From: JANPEZ01 sp031423155
GTDB taxonomy: Bacteria; Actinomycetota; UBA4738; HRBIN12
DNA length: 11,127 nt
Assembly (NCBI GenBank): GCA_031423155.1
Contig: JANPEZ010000095.1
Span: 1 to 11,127 of the forward strand
Direction of reading: 5' to 3'
Below, one piece after another: positions 1-4,975 of the stretch. The notes beneath the pieces were generated by a model. The model had not been told where the DNA came from and did not search any database. It worked only from the letters and a program-made list of their open reading frames with translations. The stretch's first letter is position 1; every line of letters starts with the position of its first letter. The translations under genes and the position numbers were made by a program.

Positions 1-1
1 G

Positions 2-313
2 TTCCGTGAGTTCATCGGAGGTCAGAAGGACCTTAAGTTCGACTGGACCGACGATGACAAGGACGGCGACTTCCGGGCGGATGGGGCCTCGATGGCCGAT
101 CTCCTCGCGGCCTACGCGGCCGAGACGGCGCTCTGCGATGAGGTGATCGCCGCCTCCTCGCTCGACACCACTGCCACCGACGACGAAGAAGGCGCGTATT
201 CGCTCCGCTGGGTCATCATCCACATGATCGAGGAGACGGGGCGCCATCTGGGCCACATCGACCTGCTCCGCGAGCAAGCCGACGGCTCGGTCGGCGACGA
301 GCCGCGGGAGTAG
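2..313 (+). CDS. DinB-like (DUF664-type) protein, 3' part
   Basis: This is the C-terminal 103 residues of a protein that begins upstream of the window; the frame is open from base 2 to the TAG at 311-313. The visible part has an acidic loop (WTDDDKDGDF), a helix (ADLLAAYAAETALCDEVIAA) and the motif SLRWVIIHMIEETGRHLGHI followed by DLLRE. That motif is the last helix of the actinobacterial DUF664/DinB four-helix-bundle family, whose His residues bind a divalent metal. Many members are mycothiol- or bacillithiol-linked transferases or isomerases, but the substrate cannot be read here. The stop codon overlaps the Shine-Dalgarno sequence of the SDR gene that follows (AGGAGG at 312-317), so the two are probably co-transcribed. 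The family call is from recognition of the C-terminal motif. Confidence 0.82.
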   Translation, partial: FREFIGGQKDLKFDWTDDDKDGDFRADGASMADLLAAYAAETALCDEVIAASSLDTTATDDEEGAYSLRWVIIHMIEETGRHLGHIDLLREQADGSVGDEPRE

Positions 314-322
314 GAGGTTCAC

Positions 323-1120
323 ATGAGACTCGAGAACAAGGTTGCGCTCATCACGGGCGGCGGCACCGGCGTCGGCGCCGCCACGGCGCGGCTCTTCGCG
401 CGCGAGGGAGCCAAGGTGGTCGTCACCGGCCGGCGCCTGGAACCGATCCAAGCGGTCGCGGCAGAGGTCGGGGGAGTGGCGGTCGCGGGCGACACGGCCG
501 ACCTCGCCCACGTCGAGGCGGCCGTCGCCGCGGCGGTCTCCAACTTCGGAGGGCTCGACATCGTCGTGGCGAGCGCCGGCTTGGGCGGCTTCGCCGAGTC
601 GGTGGGTGAGATGGACGACGGACACTGGCAACGGGTACTCGACGTGAACCTGACCGGTCCGATGATGATGGCGCGCGCCGCGCTGCCCTCGATGCTGGCA
701 AGAGGTGGAGGCTCGATCGTTCTCGTATCGAGCGTGAACGGGATGGCGGCGGCTCCGGACTCTGCCGCGTACGACGTCTCTAAGGCCGGGCTCATCGCGT
801 TGGCTCGCGCTATCGCGGTCGACTACGGCCCTCGCGGGATCCGCGCGAACGCGGTGTGTCCCGGCTGGGTGATCACGCCGATGGGAGACAGGTCTATGGA
901 CGAGTTGGGCGCCTCGATGGGCCTGGATCGCCAGGGGGCTTACGACCTGGCCACCGCCGACGTCCCGATGAGGCGCGCCGGCACCGCCGAGGAGATGGCT
1001 GCGTGCTGCCTCTTCCTGGCCTCGGACGAGTCCTCGATCGTCACCGGCACGAGCCTGATAGCGGATGGCGGCGGCATGGCCGTCGAACTGACCAGCAGGG
1101 CGTTCGCCGATCTCGCCTGA
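323..1120 (+). CDS. SDR family NAD(P)-dependent oxidoreductase
   Basis: This is a classical short-chain dehydrogenase/reductase of 265 aa, the usual family length. The cofactor-binding motif TGGGTGVG is at residues 11-18, Asp60 sits in the 'GDTAD' turn, the NAG-equivalent reads SAG at 84-86, Asn109 is the active-site Asn, and the catalytic set is Ser137, Tyr150 and Lys154 (YDVSK). PGWVITPM at 180-187 is the usual post-catalytic segment, and the end carries TGTSLIADGG. TGRR after the second beta strand suggests NADP(H) preference, which is an inference. The substrate is unknown; the overall look is FabG-like. The start is fixed by AGGAGG at 312-317, five bases before ATG. It lies 9 bp after the DinB-like gene. 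If that protein is thiol-dependent, the pair could act in one detoxification or catabolic step, but nothing here proves it. Confidence 0.93.
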   Translation: MRLENKVALITGGGTGVGAATARLFAREGAKVVVTGRRLEPIQAVAAEVGGVAVAGDTADLAHVEAAVAAAVSNFGGLDIVVASAGLGGFAESVGEMDDGHWQRVLDVNLTGPMMMARAALPSMLARGGGSIVLVSSVNGMAAAPDSAAYDVSKAGLIALARAIAVDYGPRGIRANAVCPGWVITPMGDRSMDELGASMGLDRQGAYDLATADVPMRRAGTAEEMAACCLFLASDESSIVTGTSLIADGGGMAVELTSRAFADLA

Positions 1121-1162
1121 GTCGCTGCCTCATCATCACATCGGGCACAGGTTCGGCGTCGT

Positions 1163-1199
1163 CCTGAGGACTGGCCCTTTGCCCCCTTCCTACCTCAGG
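1163..1199. repeat. Inverted repeat CCTGAGG / CCTCAGG
   Basis: CCTGAGG at 1163-1169 and its exact reverse complement CCTCAGG at 1193-1199 are separated by 23 nt. They lie between the SDR stop and the proposed promoter of the next gene. This could be an operator or a weak terminator stem with a long loop. There is no T-run, and a 7-bp arm can occur by chance. Confidence 0.25.
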
Positions 1200-1207
1200 C
1201 GATGTAG

Positions 1208-1216
1208 TGCTAGTCT
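1208..1216 (+). promoter_or_regulatory. Possible extended -10 promoter
   Basis: TGCTAGTCT reads as an extended -10 (TGN followed by TAGTCT, matching TANNNT). It lies about 37 bp upstream of the GTG start at 1253 and gives a leader of roughly 30 nt. No good -35 is seen at 17 bp; TTGCCC at 1179-1184 is too far. The 132-bp gap after the SDR gene makes a new promoter here plausible. Confidence 0.35.
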
Positions 1217-1252
1217 CGCGCCGACTTCGAGCTGGATGAGGGGGAGGCCGTC

Positions 1253-1726
1253 GTGAGGAAGCTGCTGGTAGCGCTGTCCATCGCCGCCGCGATGTTGGTC
1301 AATCCACTGATTATTCCGGGCAATGCCGCCAACGTGGGCACCGTGAAGATTGACGGTGTCCTCTGGGATGACGTCCAGGACAACGAGCCGCACCCCGGCT
1401 GTCTGTTCCGACTCCAGTTCTTCGGGTTCCCTGAGAACACTGACGCCAGCTACAGGTTCGCGGTCTACCCCCCGACCTCCAACACGAAGGGTCCGGGCAC
1501 ACTGATCGATCCTCCGGGCGAGGTTGACGTCACGCTGCCGGTTCCGGGCCTGCGTAAGCTCAACCTGAACACCGGCAAGATAAACCTGCACGACGGACTG
1601 GCGGCCGCCGGTGTGTCGCCACACCCGATCCAGGGCTATCACGTGAAGCTGACCGTCACGACGCCGGGCGGACACAAGTACAAAGTGTTCTGGGTCGAGT
1701 GCGACGCGAACCCGTACCCGACGTAG
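1253..1726 (+). CDS. Small exported protein, actinobacterial type, unknown function
   Basis: This 157-aa protein has an N-terminal signal peptide: basic MRK, a hydrophobic core at about 4-22 and a likely cleavage near PGNAA (24-26). The mature domain is about 130 residues, beta-rich, with two Cys (50 and 150) near its ends that could form a disulfide. Segments such as GTVKIDGVLWDD, DNEPHPGC, YRFAVYPP and GYHVKLTV, then KYKVFWVEC at the C-terminus, resemble a recurring family of secreted actinobacterial proteins that I know only as uncharacterised. The GTG start is supported by GGGAGG at 1241-1246, 6 bp upstream, and by the signal peptide beginning there. The exported RTX gene starts 24 bp after its stop, so the two probably form one transcription unit and act outside the cell. 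Confidence 0.8.
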   Translation: MRKLLVALSIAAAMLVNPLIIPGNAANVGTVKIDGVLWDDVQDNEPHPGCLFRLQFFGFPENTDASYRFAVYPPTSNTKGPGTLIDPPGEVDVTLPVPGLRKLNLNTGKINLHDGLAAAGVSPHPIQGYHVKLTVTTPGGHKYKVFWVECDANPYPT

Positions 1727-1750
1727 CCCAGGTATAGCCACTTCCCCCTG

Positions 1751-3025
1751 ATGCGTCGCCACGTCGTCCTCGTCGCCTCATTGATGTGCGCTCTGATGCT
1801 GCCGCCCACGCGCGCGATCGCGGCCGAGCCTGCGACGGACCTCTGCGACCTCGGACCACGGATGACGGCCACGGTCGGTGGCGACCTGCTGGTGGGTACG
1901 CCGGGTGACGACGTGCTCGCCGGCGGCGCAGGGGACGACACGATCCTCGGCTGTGGCGGCAACGACACGATCGAAGGGGGACGGGGCAGCGACCTCCTGA
2001 TAGGCGGCGACGGCGACGACAAGCTCGTCGGCGGAGGAGGGGACGACATATTCGACGCGGCCTTCCACACTTGGGCTCGCACGTTCGAACCCGGCCTCCC
2101 GATCCCCTGCTGCGGTGCCGGCCACAGCGTCTCGGTTGCGATCACGGTCCAGCCCGAGGAGATACGCTCGCTGCAGGTGCGCCTAGACGTGGAGCATGCA
2201 CGACCCGCGGACCTAAGGATCGAGCTCTTCACGCCGGTTTCGCCGTTCGCGGGGGGCGACCCGGTGCTCACGGCGAGGAACTGCTCGGGTGCGACGGCCG
2301 CGAACTGCGGACCGGGTCAATTCCACAACCCGTCGAGCATCGAGACCGGCGTCACTTTCACTTCCGACACGAACACCTCGATCATGGGATCGGGCGCACG
2401 AAACAGGAACCTCAACGGCATCTTCCACCCGAAGGACACCCTCGACCTTCCCTTCCGTTTCCAGCCATCGTGTGGTCCCACCGGAACGGACTGCACCTAT
2501 GTGCTCAGATTCACTGATACGAGCGACAACGGGATCGACGGCGTGGTCCGCTACGCGGCGATCGATATCCAGGCAGCGGGCATGCCCGATGGCGCCGATG
2601 ACATGGTCGGCGGTGCCGGTGTCGCCGACCTGGCAACCTATGTGAACCGCGATGGCGAGATCACGTATACGGGCCAGGACGATCTCGCTAACGATGGCGA
2701 GACGGGCGAGGCGGACAACGTCCACAGCGACGTGGAATGGTTCTACGGCGGCGCCGGTGACGACACACTTACTGGCACCGACAACGTGCTCGGGGGGTTC
2801 AACGACCTGCGTGGCATGCTCGGCGACGACACGGTCCTGGGCCTGGCGGGTAACGACTGGCTGGACAGCCATGGGTCCTGGGGAAAGGACCACCTCGAAG
2901 GCGGCTCGGGTGACGACCGTCTCGACGGCGGGACGGGCAAGCCCGTGGACTTCCTGGATGGCGGCGACGGCATGGATCGCTGCCGCAACGGCAGGCAAGA
3001 GCGCAGCTGCGAGCTGACCTTCTAG
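1751..3025 (+). CDS. Exported RTX calcium-binding protein with central P/Homo-B-like domain
   Basis: This is a 424-aa exported protein. The signal peptide is at 1-25 (cleavage near AIAA). A first block of RTX nonapeptide repeats (GGxGxDxLx) covers about 49-103. A non-repetitive beta domain covers about 123-275, and a second, more degenerate RTX region covers about 280-409. The central domain shows features of the proprotein-convertase P domain: HARPADLRIELFTP at 149-162, and YVLRFTDTSDNGIDGVVRYAAIDI at 250-273, which resembles the W-L-V-D-GD-G-L-W-L core. No catalytic domain is present. RTX repeats fold on binding extracellular Ca2+. The last 15 residues (CRNGRQERSCEL) match a common ending of actinobacterial RTX-like proteins. 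The ATG has no clear Shine-Dalgarno sequence and may rely on coupling with the gene 24 bp upstream or on a short leader (TATAGC at 1733-1738). A role as an adhesin or surface scaffold is inferred. Confidence 0.82.
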   Translation: MRRHVVLVASLMCALMLPPTRAIAAEPATDLCDLGPRMTATVGGDLLVGTPGDDVLAGGAGDDTILGCGGNDTIEGGRGSDLLIGGDGDDKLVGGGGDDIFDAAFHTWARTFEPGLPIPCCGAGHSVSVAITVQPEEIRSLQVRLDVEHARPADLRIELFTPVSPFAGGDPVLTARNCSGATAANCGPGQFHNPSSIETGVTFTSDTNTSIMGSGARNRNLNGIFHPKDTLDLPFRFQPSCGPTGTDCTYVLRFTDTSDNGIDGVVRYAAIDIQAAGMPDGADDMVGGAGVADLATYVNRDGEITYTGQDDLANDGETGEADNVHSDVEWFYGGAGDDTLTGTDNVLGGFNDLRGMLGDDTVLGLAGNDWLDSHGSWGKDHLEGGSGDDRLDGGTGKPVDFLDGGDGMDRCRNGRQERSCELTF

Positions 3026-3056
3026 GCCGCCTAGTCGTTGCCGGCCGGCTTACGGC

Positions 3057-3275
3057 TCAGAGCGGATCGCAGTGGGCAGCTCCGTCGGGGAAGGAAAGAG
3101 GGTCGCCATGAGCGCTGATCGGCTGAATGCTGAAGGATGAGAAATCGCCCGCCGCCGTGAACCTCCCGACGAATCCGTTGTTCGGCCTGGCCGGTCCGCT
3201 CCCAGACAGCGAGAAGCTGTCCGTCATGAAGCCCGAGATGAGATCTGCCCACCGATCGGAGTTGAGGCCCCCGGG
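3057..3275 (-). pseudogene. Possible gene remnant: C-terminal coding fragment with no start
   Basis: On the minus strand, directly after the stop of the ABM-like gene, 72 codons read as plausible protein with strong G/C preference at third positions. Examples are NSDRWADLISGF, GSGPARPNNGFVGRFTAAG and DFSSFSIQPISAHG, ending CDPL then TGA. No usable start or ribosome binding site precedes it in frame; the first ATG is at codon 17. It may be the broken 3' end of an older gene, or a domain separated from its N-terminus by a frameshift or deletion. The Gly/Ser/Asp-rich pattern faintly recalls FG-GAP-type repeats, but I do not recognise the family. It could also be noncoding DNA that merely looks coding. 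Confidence 0.3.
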
Positions 3276-3276
3276 G

Positions 3277-3609
3277 CTAGAGCTTGCGCTCGGCCGGCGG
3301 CGGAGGCGGGGCGCTGAAGTCGAACCCGTGGATGTCGCCGATCGCCTCCTTGAACCACTTGTCGAACTCGTTGTCCGAGGTGGCGACCTCACCCAGCATC
3401 GTTTCGGCCCCTGCCCCCTCAGCAACGACGATCACCAGGCTGCTGCCGTCGGGATTCTTCTGCAGCCACGCCCGGTGGCCGGTGAGCCGGTGGCGTGTGT
3501 TGAAGTCCTCGAACTCCGCCTTGCGTGCCCCGGTGAGCTGACCGATCCACTCCGTCCAAGCGTCTTCCTTGCCCGGAACGATAGGTGCCGCCATCGCCAT
3601 CTCTCCCAT
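3277..3609 (-). CDS. Small ABM-like alpha/beta protein (DUF6176-like)
   Basis: This 110-aa soluble protein has no signal peptide or membrane segment. The order of elements is a first strand (AAPIVPGKEDAW), a helix (EWIGQLTGARKAEFEDFNTRHRL), a strand carrying RAWLQKNPDG, a strand (SSLVIVVAEG), a helix (AGAETMLGEVATS), then DNEFDKWFKEAIGDIHGFDF and a proline-rich end. This resembles small dimeric alpha/beta-barrel proteins related to antibiotic-biosynthesis monooxygenases, of the kind named DUF6176. Function is unknown. The start at 3609 has AAGGGG a few bases upstream; Met4 or Met6 are possible alternatives. A perfect TTGACA lies about 60 bp upstream (+ coordinates 3671-3676). It faces no partner gene except the remnant downstream. 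Confidence 0.72.
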   Translation of the reverse strand: MGEMAMAAPIVPGKEDAWTEWIGQLTGARKAEFEDFNTRHRLTGHRAWLQKNPDGSSLVIVVAEGAGAETMLGEVATSDNEFDKWFKEAIGDIHGFDFSAPPPPPAERKL

Positions 3610-3647
3610 GATGTCCCCTTCCCTTCGTCTTTCGCCCGTACCAGCGA

Positions 3648-3676
3648 AGACTCGGGCTTCAGGGGGGGTATGTCAA
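3648..3676 (-). promoter_or_regulatory. Possible promoter of the ABM-like gene
   Basis: On the minus strand TTGACA (+ 3671-3676) is a perfect -35, and 17 nt later GAGTCT (+ 3648-3653) is a poor -10 that keeps A2 and T6. The spacer contains a run of seven C, part of a G-tract motif that recurs 92 bp away. The leader would be about 30-35 nt to the start at 3609. Only the -35 is convincing. Confidence 0.35.
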
Positions 3677-3764
3677 ACGAGGGTTCAGCCCACGGGATAG
3701 GCAGGCGCCTCTGCTCCTTTCGCCTAGCCGGTGCGACTGCCAGAAGCAGCTCAGGGGGGATATG
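3659..3764. repeat. Two copies of TCAGGGGGG-N-TATG, 92 bp apart
   Basis: A 14-bp motif occurs at 3659-3672 (TCAGGGGGGGTATG) and at 3751-3764 with one difference (TCAGGGGGGATATG). On the minus strand it reads CATAYCCCCCCTGA. One copy overlaps the proposed -35/spacer of the ABM-like gene. G/C tracts flanked by A/T are typical of metal- or sulfur-sensing CsoR/RcnR-class operators, but the second half-site expected for those is absent, so this is only a candidate operator. The 279-bp gap around it (3610-3888) holds no convincing gene. Confidence 0.35.
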
Positions 3765-3770
3765 CGCCAC

Positions 3771-3818
3771 TTAGCGATGCACGATATTGCGTGATAGCTA
3801 AATAACTTGTATCGCTAA
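3771..3818. promoter_or_regulatory. AT-rich repeat cluster, candidate operator (TTAGCGAT ... ATCGCTAA)
   Basis: In an AT-rich island within GC-rich DNA, TTAGCGAT (3771-3778) and its exact complement ATCGCTAA (3811-3818) flank an inner ATAGCTAA (3794-3801). The inner copy is a direct repeat of the right arm at a 17-bp period. A second, imperfect inverted repeat lies inside: TAGCGATGCACG at 3772-3783 against CGTGATAGCTA at 3790-3800. TAGCTA-like half-sites are common in operators of winged-helix regulators (ArsR/MarR/PadR types). It lies 162 bp upstream of the ABM-like gene start and 71 bp downstream of the frameshifted end of the membrane gene. No regulator gene is in the window. Confidence 0.4.
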
Positions 3819-3982
3819 CTGCTCAGCCTCGGGGCGGCCGATCGCCGGATCGCATGAGGTAGCCGTACCTGACGGCTCCGCTACCCGCCTACGTCTCGTT
3901 CTGGTCGGCGCCCGCCACGGGATGATCGAGCAGCTTCCCCGTCAGATCTTCGTCGCCTCGCTGGATCGGACGCGCCAGGTCA

Positions 3983-4459
3983 TCACCGCGGTCGGCACCC
4001 ACTCGATCCATCATCTGGCTCCCGAACTCTTCGGCGGTTTCGAGGCGAGCTTCGCTCTTGACCGAGGTGCCAGCTCCTCGCCCTCCGCGACAGAAGGAAG
4101 AGCAGAGGTGGCCCGGCGAAGAGAAGCACCGGGACACCGATCAGCCGTGCGCTGAGGGTGTAGTCACCGTGAATGGATAAGAACCACGCTACCCAGAAGA
4201 CGCCCGATAAGTAGTAAGCGACGACCACCAGATATCCCCACCGTCGCCGACGTAGCAGGGCGATCGCCCCCACGAGCGAGGTGAGGGCAAGAACCAGAGT
4301 GAGCCACCGGACACCTTGACTCTGATACGCAACCGCCTCGTCCACCAGGGACCACACGCCTGTGCCAACGGTCAGCCACGCTATGACGCGAACAGGCGTG
4401 GGTTGCATCCGAGGCGCGTCTTCATCGCCTGCCTGTTCGAGGGAATCCGCTTCTGTCAT
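3983..4459 (-). CDS. Four-TM membrane protein, apparently frameshifted 3' end
   Basis: As read, this is a 158-aa integral membrane protein with a charged, acidic N-terminus and four predicted TM helices at about 24-45, 52-70, 75-94 and 105-124. RRRR at 70-73 separates helices 2 and 3, consistent with a cytoplasmic loop. I do not recognise the family. ATG at 4459 is preferred to an upstream GTG (4540) because the extension reads as noncoding and would run toward the groES promoter; a TACCCT box (+ 4471-4476) lies 11 nt before this ATG. After residue ~126 the frame becomes an unlikely Arg/Ser-rich string. Another minus-strand frame from about 4075 down to a TAG at 3889 shows much better third-position G/C and an ordinary acidic tail ending in GADQNET. 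The intact gene may therefore span 3889-4459 with a one-base shift near 4075-4090. Confidence 0.55.
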   Translation of the reverse strand: MTEADSLEQAGDEDAPRMQPTPVRVIAWLTVGTGVWSLVDEAVAYQSQGVRWLTLVLALTSLVGAIALLRRRRWGYLVVVAYYLSGVFWVAWFLSIHGDYTLSARLIGVPVLLFAGPPLLFLLSRRARSWHLGQERSSPRNRRRVREPDDGSSGCRPR

Positions 4460-4525
4460 AGCCTTGCGGCAGGGTATCCCGTGGCTGCCCGGGTGACGCC
4501 ACTCTCCGGGGCGCACATCCCCCCG

Positions 4526-4555
4526 TTGACCCTCTGGCACTCAGGTGGGTATCCT
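4526..4555 (+). promoter_or_regulatory. groES-groEL promoter
   Basis: TTGACC (4526-4531) and TATCCT (4550-4555) are separated by 18 bp, a good housekeeping-sigma promoter. The CIRCE element begins one base after the -10, so a repressor bound there would cover the start of transcription. Confidence 0.85.
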
Positions 4556-4556
4556 G

Positions 4557-4583
4557 TTAGCACTCGTAGCCGGTGAGTGCTAA
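4557..4583. promoter_or_regulatory. CIRCE operator (HrcA binding site)
   Basis: TTAGCACTC (4557-4565), a 9-bp spacer, then GAGTGCTAA (4575-4583) is a perfect match to the CIRCE consensus. In the known system HrcA binds this inverted repeat and represses chaperonin genes until heat or misfolded protein titrates GroEL. Here it sits between the promoter and the groES Shine-Dalgarno sequence (AAGGAGG at 4588-4594). The hrcA gene is not in the window. Confidence 0.97.
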
Positions 4584-4602
4584 CAACAAGGAGGAAGCGC
4601 AC

Positions 4603-4902
4603 ATGGCGAAGGACTTCAAGCTTCGGCCCCTCGACGATCGCATCGTGGTCAAGGCCACCGAGGGCGACCAGACCACGGCCTCGGGCCTGGTCATCCCCGA
4701 CACCGCCAAGGAGAAGCCCCAAGAGGGCACAGTCATGGCGGTTGGACCCGGCAAGTTCGAGGACGGCGTTCGCGTCCCGATGGACGTCGCTGCCGGCGAC
4801 AAGGTCATCTACTCCAAGTACGGCGGCACCGAGGTCAAGGTCGATGGCGATGAGTACCTCATCCTGTCGGCTCGCGACGTGCTCGCGATCCTCGGCAGCT
4901 AA
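4603..4902 (+). CDS. groES: Co-chaperonin GroES (Cpn10)
   Basis: This 99-aa protein is the heptameric lid of the GroEL folding chamber in the cytoplasm. The N-terminal LRPLDDRIVVK (7-17) is the family signature. The mobile loop lies at about 18-36 with the GroEL-contacting GLVIPDTAKEKPQEG. VMAVGPGKFEDG (44-55) leads to the roof-hairpin region, and the C-terminal part has AGDKVIYSKYGGTEVKV, EYLIL and DVLAIL. The ATG at 4603 is set by AAGGAGG at 4588-4594. An in-frame GTG at 4573 lies inside the CIRCE arm and is rejected. It is first in a groES-groEL operon controlled by the CIRCE element above. Confidence 0.98.
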   Translation: MAKDFKLRPLDDRIVVKATEGDQTTASGLVIPDTAKEKPQEGTVMAVGPGKFEDGVRVPMDVAAGDKVIYSKYGGTEVKVDGDEYLILSARDVLAILGS

Positions 4903-4927
4903 CCAGACCTAGCGATCGGGGGCTCGT

Positions 4928-4941
4928 GCGCGTCCACGCGC
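4928..4941 (+). other. Short intercistronic hairpin between groES and groEL
   Basis: GCGCG (4928-4932) can pair with CGCGC (4937-4941) around a TCCA loop, 35 bp upstream of the groEL start and without a T-run. It could stabilise a processed groEL mRNA end or give partial termination, or be a chance product of GC-rich DNA. Confidence 0.25.
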
Positions 4942-4975
4942 GCCGGGCCCTCGTTCCACGAAGAGGAGGAAACAC

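Noticed and set aside
1890..2060. Tandem DNA repeat or CRISPR-like array
   Set aside because: The periodic GGCGGCGACGACGAC-like pattern is the codon echo of RTX nonapeptides; there are no constant repeats with unique spacers.
2213..2998. 261-aa minus-strand frame opposite the RTX gene
   Set aside because: It is the Val/Ala-rich mirror of the RTX and P-domain codons; the plus strand has a signal peptide and clear repeats.
3432..3770. 112-aa minus-strand frame upstream of and overlapping the ABM-like gene
   Set aside because: Third-position bias is only at background level, the sequence is Arg/Pro/Ser-rich, and its second half overlaps the better-supported gene in another frame.
3127..3774. 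215-aa plus-strand frame across the ABM-like gene
   Set aside because: It is antisense to a convincing small gene and to the coding-like remnant; the Arg-rich middle and absent ribosome binding site argue against it.
4535..4541. Extra CIRCE-like half-site GGCACTC in the groES promoter spacer
   Set aside because: It shares six bases with the CIRCE arm but has no matching inverted partner at the required spacing.
4573..4602. Upstream GTG start extending GroES by ten residues
   Set aside because: The GTG lies inside the CIRCE spacer/arm, and the ATG at 4603 has AAGGAGG at proper spacing and gives the standard GroES N-terminus.
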